Assembly (NCBI RefSeq): GCF_014250675.1
Contig: NZ_JACHTG010000002.1
Location: forward strand, 62,001 to 126,000
Length of the DNA stretch: 64,000 nt
Direction: 5' to 3'
Source: Cetobacterium sp. 8H
Lineage (GTDB): Bacteria > Fusobacteriota > Fusobacteriia > Fusobacteriales > Fusobacteriaceae
Shown here: in pieces, positions 17,749 through 27,361 of the stretch
Layout of the letters: the number at the start of each line of letters is the position of its first letter
Numbering within the stretch: the first letter of the stretch is position 1
The notes under the pieces: model-generated
Seen by the model: only the letters and a program-made list of their open reading frames with translations
Databases searched by the model: none
Told to the model about the DNA's origin: nothing
Made by a program: the position numbers and the translations under genes

Positions 17749-18825
17749 CTTGTATATATAAGCTGAAATTATAGCTGTTAAAGGTGCAACAACAACTAAG
17801 CTAATACTTCCAATTAAAATTTTTACAATCTCTGCAGAAACTATTTTTATATTTAGCATAGTGCTAAGAGAAACATTTCTTTGAAGAAAAATCATTAAGA
17901 GCGTTAAATATCCTCCAGAATAAGCTAAAAGTAGTGTAGTTGTCATTGTTCCAATAACCACTTGTCCAACATTAAAACCAGATTTTATTAGCTCTTTTCT
18001 TGAAAGATGGTTAGCATTCTTATATACCTCCTCCACTGTTGCAGCCATATCCATAGCAATGTCCATAGCTGCGCCACTCGCTCCTAAAGCTATTGTAATG
18101 TAAAAAATTTGAAGTAAGTTTACATTTAAGTTAGTAGTTAATAGGATACTTTGAGCAAAAGGTTGATTCATTCCATCAAGATTCATCATATCTCCAAATA
18201 GGAAAGTTAAGAAAGTTATTATTGAAAAACCACTTAAAGTTCCTAAAAATGCAGCCCATCCCTTTTTAGTAAAACCAGCAACTAAGAATATAATTATTGT
18301 AGATAAAGCTATAAGGACAAGTATTGTTAATAGAAAAATATTATTTCCACCCTTTAAAGCTGGAATTAAAAATTTCCAAATTACAAGTAAACTTGCCATG
18401 AAAGAAACTATAGATTTTACTCCAATTATCCCAGCGTATATAATTAATGAAGTAGATAATATAGAGATTAAAACTAAAATAGATTCAATTCTATAAAGAG
18501 ATATAGCTTTTCCCTTTAACTCTCCATTTTTTTCATAGACACCAATTAAAATATTATCCCCTTTTTTATAAAACTCATCGTATTCTAAGGCACCGCTTAG
18601 AAAATTATCAGTATGTATCTCTAGATTTTTATAAGGACCATTTTTAATTTGAACAATAAGTTTTTGTTCACCTAAATTAGAAACTCCAGCGGTTATAACT
18701 TGTTCATTATTAACATTTAAAACTTTTCCTTTAAACTCATTTTTACTGTAGTTGCTATGAATAATAGCTCTATAACCAGTAAAAATACATAGTATAGTTA
18801 TAAAAGCTAATAAAACTCTTTTCAT
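17740..18825 (-). CDS. YibE/F family membrane protein
   Basis: A 361-residue protein. After an N-terminal hydrophobic helix there is an exported soluble domain of about 90 residues (FKGKVLNVNNEQVITAG onward), then about seven transmembrane helices. The YibE/F core is visible as ALGASGAAMDIAMDMAATVEEV and the following GFNVGQVVIGTMTTTLLLAYSGG. The family's transport function is not established. It begins three bases after the phoA stop codon on the same strand, so the two are co-transcribed, which hints at a role connected with exported phosphatase or phosphate. Confidence 0.88.
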   Translation of the reverse strand: MKRVLLAFITILCIFTGYRAIIHSNYSKNEFKGKVLNVNNEQVITAGVSNLGEQKLIVQIKNGPYKNLEIHTDNFLSGALEYDEFYKKGDNILIGVYEKNGELKGKAISLYRIESILVLISILSTSLIIYAGIIGVKSIVSFMASLLVIWKFLIPALKGGNNIFLLTILVLIALSTIIIFLVAGFTKKGWAAFLGTLSGFSIITFLTFLFGDMMNLDGMNQPFAQSILLTTNLNVNLLQIFYITIALGASGAAMDIAMDMAATVEEVYKNANHLSRKELIKSGFNVGQVVIGTMTTTLLLAYSGGYLTLLMIFLQRNVSLSTMLNIKIVSAEIVKILIGSISLVVVAPLTAIISAYIYKKK

Positions 18826-18828
18826 GGT

Positions 18829-20214
18829 TTAAAGTTTTCCTCCCATTGATTTTGCAATCTCTTTAGCTACATCAGTATTATCTTTAAATCCTGTGAAGTT
18901 TTCAGAAGTAACTCCTTTTGCTGAAAGAGGAACTTGTGTAGCTGTATGCGCAAATGATGTCCATTGTAATCCAGCTCTTTGAGATAAAATATGAGCAACA
19001 GCTATAGAAGTAGGAGCATATCCACCATATACACTTTTAATTTGAGAGCTATTTTTTTGATCTTCAATCTCCATAGCTATTTCAATATTTTTTTTCTCTT
19101 CAGGAGTTAAATCATTTAATCCAAGCTCTTTATTTAGGTATAAGTAATATTCATCTTTGTTACCTTTATAAGCTTTTTGTAATTTATCTTCAATAGATAG
19201 TTTAACATTTTTAAGAGCTTCTAAATTTAAAGCATAGTTATTACCAAAACCTAATCCCATTCCACCAGTTTCATGATCTGCAGCTACAACTATTAAAGTA
19301 TCTTGTGGATTTTTATTGTAAAAATCTAAAGCTACATTTATTGCATCATCAAAAGCTAATGTATCCATTATTGTTCCAACTACATCTTGAGCATGAGAAG
19401 CATGATCTATTCTTCCACCTTCAACCATTAAAAAGAACCCATTTTTATTATCTTTTGAAAGTGTTTCAATTCCCTTTTTTGTTATTTGGGCTAAACTAGG
19501 AGTTGATGGGTCATTTAATCTATCTACTTCATATGGAAGATGTGAGCTTGTTAATGCAGCAAAAACTTTTTCTCCATTTTTAGATGAATACTCTAAAAAC
19601 TCCTTTGAACTATTTTCACCTATGAAAGTTTTATATCCATTATCACCTAACTCTTCAATAACATTAATATCATCTTTTCTTGAGCTTTTTAAATCTCCAG
19701 ATTTAGGAGCAAAATGTCTATACCCTCCACCTGCATAAAAATCGATTCCTGCTTTAGGAAAATCTGCAGCCATTTCATTTTCATTGGCTCTACTTTCGTT
19801 ACTCGTTACAAAAACCGCTGGAGTAGCATGAGTTAATCTAGTAGATGTTATAACTCCAACTTTCATATTTTTTTCTTTAGCAACATGTGTTAAAGATTTT
19901 AATTTTTCTCCAGTTGTAGTTACTGAGATGGCTCCATTATTTGTTTTTACTCCTGTTGCTAACGCTGTACCAGCTGCAGCAGAGTCTGTGATAAGTGTAT
20001 CTGCTGAATGAGTTGTAGTAATTCCTAGAGATGGCATATTATTCATTGCTAGCTTTCCATCTTTCCCTAAAACTTCTTTTTTATAATATTCTGTTATTTG
20101 CCTTTGAGAAGGTCCTAAACCATCTCCAATAAAATATATTATATTTTTTACTTGTGAAAAAGCTGTTACCCCCGTAATTAAAAACATAAAACCAAATTTA
20201 CTAATCCTCTTCAT
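18829..20214 (-). CDS. phoA: Alkaline phosphatase, exported
   Basis: A 461-residue protein with a signal peptide (MKRISKFGFMFLITGVTAFS, cut near residue 20). Metal and nucleophile motifs of the alkaline phosphatase fold are present: IGDG near residue 30, TDSAAAGTALATG with the phosphorylated serine, EGGRIDHASH and ADHETGG. It removes phosphate from monoesters in the periplasm. The ATG at 20214 follows GGGAGGAAAA; a longer frame to 20226 would start inside the ribosome site. First gene of an operon with yibE/F. I saw no Pho box that I could defend. Confidence 0.92.
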   Translation of the reverse strand: MKRISKFGFMFLITGVTAFSQVKNIIYFIGDGLGPSQRQITEYYKKEVLGKDGKLAMNNMPSLGITTTHSADTLITDSAAAGTALATGVKTNNGAISVTTTGEKLKSLTHVAKEKNMKVGVITSTRLTHATPAVFVTSNESRANENEMAADFPKAGIDFYAGGGYRHFAPKSGDLKSSRKDDINVIEELGDNGYKTFIGENSSKEFLEYSSKNGEKVFAALTSSHLPYEVDRLNDPSTPSLAQITKKGIETLSKDNKNGFFLMVEGGRIDHASHAQDVVGTIMDTLAFDDAINVALDFYNKNPQDTLIVVAADHETGGMGLGFGNNYALNLEALKNVKLSIEDKLQKAYKGNKDEYYLYLNKELGLNDLTPEEKKNIEIAMEIEDQKNSSQIKSVYGGYAPTSIAVAHILSQRAGLQWTSFAHTATQVPLSAKGVTSENFTGFKDNTDVAKEIAKSMGGKL

Positions 20215-20580
20215 TTTTCCTCCCACTTTTTATATAAATTTTAATATTTTCAAATATAGTATATATTTTTTATGTTAAGATAGAATTAATATCATGTAAA
20301 AAAAATGTAATTTTTTATTTTCAATTTAATATTTATAAATTATATTATTTAAATTCTCTACTTGACAGGGTGTAGTTCAATTTTACAAACTTTTTTTTAA
20401 TTTAAGCTTATAAATAAGTTTCTAAAGAATAAATTTCTCTCCAGATCCTCTCTTGAAAATGTTCCGAGAAATTTATAGGTCCACAAAAGGGAGTGACTAT
20501 ATAACTTTCTTTGTCTTTTAATTAAAAAAGAAAATTATCAGTTCCTCCGAATAAACGTATTATAAAAGGAGGTGTCAGTT
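20215..20580. other. Intergenic leader with an inverted repeat before the small lipoprotein gene
   Basis: This 366-base stretch has no gene. It holds perfect 11-base arms ATAAATTTCTC (20429-20439) and GAGAAATTTAT (20466-20476), with CCTCTCTTG between, then a second imperfect hairpin around 20505-20548. The shape suggests a structured 5' leader of the gene at 20581, but it matches no riboswitch class I know. Confidence 0.35.
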
Positions 20581-20760
20581 ATGAAAACTTTAGTTATTTT
20601 AACTTTAGGGTTATCATTGGTGGCATGTTCTAACTTATCAACAAACAGTTGCAATTCCAAGAGTTCGGAACATGCTCATGAATATGATGTGTTTAAATCA
20701 GCAGATAATCATGGAGATAGTGGTCTATCAGGTAGTAAAGTAGATAATACTCCTAGTTAA
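20581..20760 (+). CDS. Small lipoprotein of unknown function
   Basis: A 59-residue precursor. The ATG at 20581 follows AAAGGAGG. A short lysine-containing start, a hydrophobic core and the lipobox LVAC (cysteine at residue 19) show a lipoprotein signal; the mature part is about 41 residues, rich in Ser, Asn, Asp and His and with no folded-domain look. The frame continues after the TAA for 11 more codons of similar composition (N-S-G-H-P-N-S-G-T-V-D) to a second TAA, which suggests that the original gene was slightly longer. A terminator follows. Confidence 0.65.
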   Translation: MKTLVILTLGLSLVACSNLSTNSCNSKSSEHAHEYDVFKSADNHGDSGLSGSKVDNTPS

Positions 20761-20794
20761 AATAGTGGTCATCCTAATTCTGGAACTGTTGACT

Positions 20795-20825
20795 AAAAAA
20801 AGAGAGCTAAAAAGCTCTCTTTTTT
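20795..20825 (+). terminator. Terminator after small lipoprotein
   Basis: AAAAAAAGAGAGCT and AGCTCTCTTTTTT form a hairpin with a four-base loop and T-run. Confidence 0.8.
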
Positions 20826-21228
20826 ATTATCAATTATTACTTTATAAATCTGATAATTAATAATGTTATCGCTAGACAATAAATATAAAACATTAATCAT
20901 AACATCTTTTCTGAATTTTATAAGGCATTTTGACTAGTTTGGAAAATAAAATTTTAGTAAAAAATATTTTTAGAAAAAAATAAAGATATATATTATGTCG
21001 GTAATTTTTTTAGAAGGGCCTTAAAATACCTCTCAGAGGGTCATTTTTTTTGATAAAAAAAGTGTAGAAGGAAAATCTCATCTACACATATATTTTTAAT
21101 TATTTTTCTAACAATTCTTTAAAATAAGCTATAATATTAGAGTCTAATATTTCCTCTCCTGTATAATCATCAACTAATATCTTCTATAAAAAAGCTACTC
21201 ATAGGGGTAGCATTATAATAAATCTAAT
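20826..21228 (-). other. Gene-poor stretch with a protein tail remnant
   Basis: No intact gene. On the minus strand 21179-21102 encodes ILVDDYTGEEILDSNIIAYF and then KELLEK before a stop; a TAG lies just upstream, so it looks like the last 26 codons of a lost gene. A hairpin GCTACTC/GGGTAGC (21194-21211) with a T-run on the minus strand probably terminates the nhaC operon. Confidence 0.35.
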
Positions 21229-22554
21229 TTATTCTTTTATTTTTACAATATCTATTTTGGAATTTTTATCCATTTTTAAACTTCGAATAAATATGGCTAT
21301 AAATGTTACTACAATCATTAAAATATTATAGTAGTTATATTTTATAATATCAAATGCTGAGATAGTAGTTGCTAATCCAACAACTGCTAACATAGGATTT
21401 GAATAAGGTAAGACTCCTTGAACTCCCGCTGAAAAAGTATCTAAAATACTAGCTACAATTTTAGGTTCTAGTTCATATTCATCTGATATTTCTTTTGCAA
21501 TAGGTCCTGCTGATACAACAGCTATAGTATTATTTCCAATACAAATATCAATTATAGAAACTAAAATTCCAATCCATAACTCAGCATCTCTCTTAGTTTT
21601 TACTTTATTTTTTATATGATAAATTATATACTCTATTCCTCCGTTCATTTTAACAAGTTCAATTATTCCACCAACTAAAATTACTACAATAATTATTTTT
21701 CCTGTTCCTTGAATCCCTTTTGAAGAAGAATTTATTAATTCTTGAATTGTAAAACTTTTTAGCAATAATCCTATCACTCCAGATGAAAAAATTCCAAATA
21801 ATAAAACTATAAATACATCTATTCCACACAATGCAGTTACTAAAACAAAAAGATAAGGTAACATTTTTAATATATTGTATTCATAAGTTATTAAAGAGTT
21901 AATTTGTAAATTTGAATTACTAGAAAAGTAAAATAAAAATACACTCATCAAAGCTGGTCCTAAAACTAATTTAAAGTTAGCTTTAAATTTATCACGCATC
22001 TCACAACCTTGAGTTTTTGTTGCTACTATTGTTGTATCAGAAATTATAGATAAATTATCACCAAACATAGCACCACCTAACACAGCTGCACAACATAATC
22101 CTAAAGGATTCCCAGATTTATCTGAAAGGCCTATTGCAATCGGAGTTAATGCAACTATTGTTCCTATTGATGTTCCTATTGAAAGGGATAAAAAACAAGA
22201 TATTATAAACAAAGCTGGAACGAGTACTTTACTAGGAAATAAGGAAAGTCCAAAATTAACAACAGAAGATACTGCACCCATATCCTTTGATATTTGAGAA
22301 AATGCACCAGCTAAAATAAAAATAATACACATTAAAATTATATTTGAATTTCCTCCACCTTTGCAAAAAATTTCTACCTTTTCAGAAAATTTTATTTTTT
22401 TATTTAAAAATAATGCAACAAATGAGCTAATTAAAAAGGCTACTTCCACAGGCATATTTTTTAAACTACCTGTTAAAATACCGCTCCCCAAGTAAATAAT
22501 AATAAACAAAAGCATAGGAAACAAGGCTTTAAAGCTTAATTTTTCTTTATTCAT
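21229..22554 (-). CDS. NhaC-family Na+/H+ antiporter
   Basis: A 441-residue membrane protein with 11-12 hydrophobic helices. The family core is clear: SIGTSIGTIVALTPIAIGL, GGAMFGDNLSIISDTTIVA and TKTQGCEMRDKFKANF. Members exchange sodium for protons or exchange organic ions. It is the last gene of a minus-strand operon behind the unknown 391-residue protein, the TauE/SafE exporter and D-cysteine desulfhydrase. An amino acid or sulfur compound exchange role is possible in this context; NhaC-like genes are known in such operons, but the substrate is not readable here. Confidence 0.85.
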   Translation of the reverse strand: MNKEKLSFKALFPMLLFIIIYLGSGILTGSLKNMPVEVAFLISSFVALFLNKKIKFSEKVEIFCKGGGNSNIILMCIIFILAGAFSQISKDMGAVSSVVNFGLSLFPSKVLVPALFIISCFLSLSIGTSIGTIVALTPIAIGLSDKSGNPLGLCCAAVLGGAMFGDNLSIISDTTIVATKTQGCEMRDKFKANFKLVLGPALMSVFLFYFSSNSNLQINSLITYEYNILKMLPYLFVLVTALCGIDVFIVLLFGIFSSGVIGLLLKSFTIQELINSSSKGIQGTGKIIIVVILVGGIIELVKMNGGIEYIIYHIKNKVKTKRDAELWIGILVSIIDICIGNNTIAVVSAGPIAKEISDEYELEPKIVASILDTFSAGVQGVLPYSNPMLAVVGLATTISAFDIIKYNYYNILMIVVTFIAIFIRSLKMDKNSKIDIVKIKE

Positions 22555-22596
22555 TTTTCACCTATCCTAATAAATTATTTACATTAAAATTAATTT

Positions 22597-23772
22597 TTAT
22601 ATAAAAGCTTTTGCTAAATCAAGATTTTTATACATCTCTTTAACTACTTCCTTAGAGATTGAAACATATTCTTTTAACTCTTTTTCAGTTAAAAATGGTA
22701 TTGGATTCTCTTTTGTGTATTCATCAGTACAAACTAAATTGATAACAGCTGAAGTTTTCTTTATCATTCCAGCTCCACCAATCTCTTCATGTAAATCATT
22801 AGACATAAAACTAATTCCACCACAATCCTGACTAACAACAATTGCTAAATCAGCAATTATATTTACTTTATCTTCAGATGTTTCAGCTAGCTTTAGTTTT
22901 TCTCCTAAATTAATAATCTTATCAGCAACTAATTTTGTATTATTTCTTAATGCGTCTTTTGTTCTTTTCATTCCAGCTTTATGATGAACTAATGGCAAAC
23001 CTAAAGTTCTACAAGCCTCTACAACTGCTTCTACAACATATGGATTATCATCAACTTCATCTCCTCTCACAAAATAAGTATTTTCAACCAATCCTCTAGA
23101 GAACGACGAGTAAATCATAGCTTCTACAATTAATGTTGGAATTTTATCCATCCCTAGCTTTTCTATAATCTCTTTTTTAGAATAATTAGGAGAGTTACCT
23201 TCTAAATCTTCATTGGGACCAATTCCACCTAAAGTAGCATTTACAGTTCCTAAAACACTAACGTCTACTCCATCAATATTTAATACAGCTCCAACAATGT
23301 AACCATGATTTCCTGGTACACTTTCAGTTGTTCCTATAAATTTATCTGGATAATTTATTAAAAAACTATTTAAAGCAGCATTAGCTAATGCTGTTTGAAG
23401 AGCTACAGGAACTTCTAGTACTCCTTGCCCATAAATTCTACCAAAAGTTTCTAGAACTAATGTATGAGTATTTACAACCTCTTTCCCTACAAGAGATTGC
23501 ATTAATTTTTTTTCTTGAAAAGTTATACCTCTTCGTGCAACTCCAAAACCTATTCCTCCATTTTCAAGAGTTACGATAATTTTATTATCTTCAAATACAA
23601 TCTCCTTTACGGCTAAAGATAAATTTGTTGCCTCTTTAAATAGCGATAAAACAACTGATAACCCTGGCGAGTCATCTTGAACTTGATTATTTAAACTATT
23701 AGCATGTCCACATCCTACATGACCTGCAATAGCAACTACCCCTTTTTTACTTTCACTTAATAGAACACCCAT
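22597..23772 (-). CDS. Conserved protein of unknown function in D-cysteine desulfhydrase operon
   Basis: A 391-residue soluble protein; I do not recognise the family. The N-terminus has KKGVVAIAGHVGCGHANS, a glycine-rich segment with Cys and two His that looks like a metal or substrate site. Further features are an invariant-looking GGIGFGVARRG (about 73-83), a glycine-rich VLGTVNATLGGIGPNEDLEG, HHKAGMKRT, and SQDCGGISFMSNDLHEEIGG near residue 330. No signal peptide or membrane segment is seen. It has the look of an enzyme. Preceded by AGGTTAAAC and sited between the exporter and NhaC genes, it probably acts on the same amino acid or on its sulfur product. Confidence 0.55.
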   Translation of the reverse strand: MGVLLSESKKGVVAIAGHVGCGHANSLNNQVQDDSPGLSVVLSLFKEATNLSLAVKEIVFEDNKIIVTLENGGIGFGVARRGITFQEKKLMQSLVGKEVVNTHTLVLETFGRIYGQGVLEVPVALQTALANAALNSFLINYPDKFIGTTESVPGNHGYIVGAVLNIDGVDVSVLGTVNATLGGIGPNEDLEGNSPNYSKKEIIEKLGMDKIPTLIVEAMIYSSFSRGLVENTYFVRGDEVDDNPYVVEAVVEACRTLGLPLVHHKAGMKRTKDALRNNTKLVADKIINLGEKLKLAETSEDKVNIIADLAIVVSQDCGGISFMSNDLHEEIGGAGMIKKTSAVINLVCTDEYTKENPIPFLTEKELKEYVSISKEVVKEMYKNLDLAKAFI

Positions 23773-23791
23773 GTTTAACCTCCCCCAAGTT

Positions 23792-24619
23792 TTATAAAAA
23801 TAATGATAATCCTGAAACTGTTAATAAGATATATACAACTTTTAAAAACTTTTCTTTTGATAATACAGTAGCTAAATATCCTCCAATTGTAACTCCTAAG
23901 AAAACACCAGGCAATCCAATTGTTGTTACAAGAATATTATGAGGTGTAAACTGTCCTGTTAAAATCTGATTAACCATCATATATCCATTTAGAAAAATCC
24001 ATACAAAGCAAAGAGTTCCTCTAATCTGGTTTTTTTCTTTTAATTTTTTTGCAACATATATAATTAACAGTGGTCCTCCTGAAACAAAAAGACCTTGAAA
24101 AATCCCTGCTAATAAAACTATGCATGTTAGTGCAATATCTCCAAAATCTAAATCTCCCTTATAAAACATCTCTTTTAAAGCAATTATAATTATAAATACT
24201 GCATAAACTTTTAATAATATTCTAGATTCTACAACATTTGATAAATAAATACCTGAAACTAATCCAATTCCCATTAGAATCAAAAGTTTTTTAGCTTGCT
24301 TCCAGTCTATTTGTTTGTAGTTTTGAGAAAAAATAATTAGTGAACTAATTAATCCATAGGTATTTACGGCAACTTTTGCAGTAGCTAATCCTTGAAGATG
24401 AATAGATGGTGGCATAGCAAGTAATGATCCTGCAAATCCAGTTAATCCTTGAATGATATTAGCAACTAAAATTCCAACACCGAAAAAAATATTTCTACCT
24501 AAAAATGCATCCTTAACATCTATTTCTCCTGTAGGAATTAGACGTAATACTAATGCTGTAAAAATTAATGTAAATAAAATCATTAGATAATGATTTGAAG
24601 AAAAAGTTTTTTTGATCAT
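23792..24619 (-). CDS. TauE/SafE-family sulfite or sulfo-compound exporter
   Basis: A 275-residue protein with about eight hydrophobic helices in two similar halves. The first half contains GLTGFAGSLLAMPP and the second GLFVSGGPLLIIYVAKKL, the duplicated glycine/proline motif of the TauE/SafE family. Family members export sulfite, sulfoacetate and related anions. Located directly after D-cysteine desulfhydrase, it probably disposes of a sulfur anion made by the pathway. Start ATG preceded by GGGAGGAAAC. Confidence 0.85.
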   Translation of the reverse strand: MIKKTFSSNHYLMILFTLIFTALVLRLIPTGEIDVKDAFLGRNIFFGVGILVANIIQGLTGFAGSLLAMPPSIHLQGLATAKVAVNTYGLISSLIIFSQNYKQIDWKQAKKLLILMGIGLVSGIYLSNVVESRILLKVYAVFIIIIALKEMFYKGDLDFGDIALTCIVLLAGIFQGLFVSGGPLLIIYVAKKLKEKNQIRGTLCFVWIFLNGYMMVNQILTGQFTPHNILVTTIGLPGVFLGVTIGGYLATVLSKEKFLKVVYILLTVSGLSLFL

Positions 24620-24643
24620 TGTTTCCTCCCTATTTTAATAAAT

Positions 24644-24670
24644 TCCCCCTTTAAGTCTTTAAAGGGGGAT
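24644..24670 (-). other. Hairpin between dcyD and exporter gene
   Basis: Arms CCCCCTTTAA and TTTAAAGGGGG with a short loop lie 10 bases after the dcyD stop. No T-run follows on the minus strand, so it is more likely an mRNA stabiliser or processing site than a full terminator. Confidence 0.4.
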
Positions 24671-24678
24671 AAAAATCT

Positions 24679-25683
24679 TTATTTATTTTTTAAAATTGTT
24701 TCTGTATAGGCATACAATGCAGGAGATCCTCCAGTATGTAAAAATAAAACGTTATCCTCTTTTTTAAATTTCCCCTCTCTAATCATTCCAATTAATCCAG
24801 CCATAACTTTACCTGTGTAAACTGGATCTAATAAAATACCCTCTATTCTTGCCAAAAGTTGTACAGCTTCAACCATCTCATCTGATGGTAGAGAGTATCC
24901 TGGTCCAACATACTCATCCGTAACTTGAACTAAATCTCTTGTTATCTCCCCATGAACTCCTACTCTCTCAGCAGTAGCCTTAGCTAAATTCCAAACAGCA
25001 TCAGTTTGAATCTCTTTACTTCTATTTACACTTACACCTGTAACAGGTATGTTAGCATTTATTCCAGTCATACCCGCCACAATTCCAGCATGTGTTCCTG
25101 CTGAACCAGATGGACATACCATATGATCTATATTGATTCCTAAATCAAATAATTGGTCCATAATTTCTTGGGCACAAGCTACATAACCTGTAGATCCAAT
25201 CGGATTTGATCCTCCACCTGGAACTATATAAGGTTTTTTACCTTCAGCTTTTAATTTTTCAGCTAATTTTTCTAACTCTCCTAACATATCACTTCCACCT
25301 GGAACTACATATGTTTTTTCAACACCTAATAGATTAAATAAAAAGTTATTTCCACTTCCTTCTGGTTTATAACTTCCAGGAACTCTTTCTTCTAAAATTA
25401 ATTGACATTTTAACCCTTCTTTAACTGCTGCTGCTAAAGTTAATCTGCAGTGATTAGATTGAACAGCTCCACATGTTAATATTGTATCTGCTCCTTGAGC
25501 TATAGCATCAGCCATTAAAAATTCTAATTTTCTAGTTTTATTTCCACCAGAAGTTAATCCTAAAAGATCATCTCTTTTTATATATATTGTTGGTCCTCCA
25601 AGGGCTTTAGAAAAATTTTCTAACTTTTCTATTGGTGTAACACCTTCTGTATATCTTCTTCTTGGGAATTTTGCTAAATTCAT
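24679..25683 (-). CDS. dcyD: D-cysteine desulfhydrase (PLP enzyme)
   Basis: A 334-residue enzyme of the ACC deaminase/D-cysteine desulfhydrase family. The N-terminus MNLAKFPRRRYTEGVTPIEKL is typical. The PLP lysine lies in TSGGNKTRKLEF (about residue 50), and QSNHCR follows about 30 residues later; HTGGSPALYAY closes the protein. It converts D-cysteine to pyruvate, ammonia and hydrogen sulfide. It is first in a four-gene operon and is transcribed divergently from the BglG-type regulator at 25923. Relatives act on other beta-substituted D-amino acids, so the substrate is not fully certain. Confidence 0.9.
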   Translation of the reverse strand: MNLAKFPRRRYTEGVTPIEKLENFSKALGGPTIYIKRDDLLGLTSGGNKTRKLEFLMADAIAQGADTILTCGAVQSNHCRLTLAAAVKEGLKCQLILEERVPGSYKPEGSGNNFLFNLLGVEKTYVVPGGSDMLGELEKLAEKLKAEGKKPYIVPGGGSNPIGSTGYVACAQEIMDQLFDLGINIDHMVCPSGSAGTHAGIVAGMTGINANIPVTGVSVNRSKEIQTDAVWNLAKATAERVGVHGEITRDLVQVTDEYVGPGYSLPSDEMVEAVQLLARIEGILLDPVYTGKVMAGLIGMIREGKFKKEDNVLFLHTGGSPALYAYTETILKNK

Positions 25684-25922
25684 AAACTATCATCTCCATT
25701 AATATTATTTGTTTCTGGTATGATACTATCATAAAAATTACAAAAAGTTAAATTTGCAAACTGATATACAAGTATTTTTCTATGATTTTTGTTTTGTTAA
25801 AAGTTTTAATTATATGATATAATTAAAAAAATTATCAAAATTTTAAAAAATCTTTAAAAAAAAGTGACCCTTTACACAAAGATATAAATATGTTTTAATT
25901 AAAGATTTTAAAGGAGACTAAT

Positions 25923-27329
25923 GTGAATTTAACTAAAAGTGATCTAAACTTTATAAAAGATGTTATTAAAGCTAATAATAAGAAAATAAGTCCCTCTAAT
26001 TTCCCCAATTTGAAAGTATCACAATTTTCATATAAAATGGATAAAATAAATTTTTTATTAAAAATAATGGATAAAAAAACTTTAAAAAAAAGATTTGGCA
26101 ATTATTATATTAATTCAATTGAAGATTTAATAGAACTCACAAAAACTTTGGATTTTTCTAAATTAGATAAAAAGGAACGAATCTCTACAATATTTGAACT
26201 ACTTTTATTAAAAAATAAAATAAATATTTCAAATTTAGAAGATCTATTTTATCAGAGTCGAAGCTCTGTAAAAAAAGATTTAAAAGAGGTTAAAGAGATT
26301 TTGAAAAAATATAATCTTACTTTAGAATATCATTACCATTTAGGTCTTTCTATTGAAGGAAAAGAGAGCGATACTAGATTTTTTTATTTAAACTATTTTT
26401 TTGAAAATCATATTTTTTTTAAGAATAAACTAGAAAAAAAATCTATAGAGTATCTAGTTTTTAATATATTAAAAGGAAAAAACTCATCTTTCGAAACATC
26501 AAAAATACTTAATATTGCTATTACTATACAATATTATAGAATACTTAATCACAATTTTCTAACTTCTTTAAAAGAACCTATTTTTACAATCAATAATGAC
26601 TTTTCAGAAGAGTTTAATGTTTATTCTAAATTTCTTGAAAAAATATCTAATAACTATAGTGTTTATTACGAAAAAAATTTCCTTTTATTCTTTTTAACGG
26701 GATTATGTTATTCTAAGAATAGTTTAATTGTCTTTAAGAAAGAGAATCTTTTCAATGATTCTTTAAAAGAGTTTCTAACAAATATTGGATTAAAATACAA
26801 TTTGAATTTTTTTGAAGATAATTATTTAATAAAAACCCTTGGAGCTCATTTAAAATCTACAATTTTTAAGTTGTCTTATAGAATTCCAATAACTAATCCT
26901 TGTATAACGGATGATCTCTCAGATTTTTCAGAGTTTATAAACACAATAAAAAAAGAGATTAAAATTTTTGAAAAGAATTTTAATCTAAATTTTAACTTAG
27001 ATTCTATTATCTTCATATTTTTTCATATAAAATCAAGTATGATTAGAATAGAAAAAAATCGTTATAAACGAAAGAAAATTTTATTAGTATGCAACCTTGG
27101 AGTAGGTGCTTCTGAAGTTCTAGAAAATCAACTATTAAAATATTTTAGAATAAATATTGTGGATACTGTTTCCTATTATCAATACCAAGTTCATGAGTTA
27201 AAAAATATAGACTATATTATCCATACAGTAGATAATCTAAAAAGTAAAATACCCTCTACTAAAGTTAATCCATTACTAACTAAATTAGATTTAAAAAATT
27301 TAGAGAAAGAAGGCTTCATTAAATTATAA
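25923..27329 (+). CDS. BglG/MtlR-type regulator with EIIB-like C-terminus
   Basis: A 468-residue protein. GTG start after AAAGGAGACT. A helix-turn-helix region of the Mga/BglG type covers roughly residues 75-130 (ISNLEDLFYQSRSSVKKDLK). A mid-region of long helices resembles a PRD. Residues 384-468 form a PTS EIIB-like domain with a phosphocysteine-type loop, Cys390 in LVCNLGVGAS. No PTS gene is present nearby, which is odd for this family; the divergent neighbour is dcyD, so it probably regulates that operon, with phosphorylation by general PTS proteins linking it to carbon supply. That link is inference. Confidence 0.75.
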   Translation: MNLTKSDLNFIKDVIKANNKKISPSNFPNLKVSQFSYKMDKINFLLKIMDKKTLKKRFGNYYINSIEDLIELTKTLDFSKLDKKERISTIFELLLLKNKINISNLEDLFYQSRSSVKKDLKEVKEILKKYNLTLEYHYHLGLSIEGKESDTRFFYLNYFFENHIFFKNKLEKKSIEYLVFNILKGKNSSFETSKILNIAITIQYYRILNHNFLTSLKEPIFTINNDFSEEFNVYSKFLEKISNNYSVYYEKNFLLFFLTGLCYSKNSLIVFKKENLFNDSLKEFLTNIGLKYNLNFFEDNYLIKTLGAHLKSTIFKLSYRIPITNPCITDDLSDFSEFINTIKKEIKIFEKNFNLNFNLDSIIFIFFHIKSSMIRIEKNRYKRKKILLVCNLGVGASEVLENQLLKYFRINIVDTVSYYQYQVHELKNIDYIIHTVDNLKSKIPSTKVNPLLTKLDLKNLEKEGFIKL

Positions 27330-27361
27330 GGAATTAAAGTTAAATGTGTTTATATTTTACA

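Noticed and set aside
20429-20548. Known riboswitch before the small lipoprotein gene
   Set aside because: Inverted repeats are present but I could not match conserved core bases of any riboswitch class.
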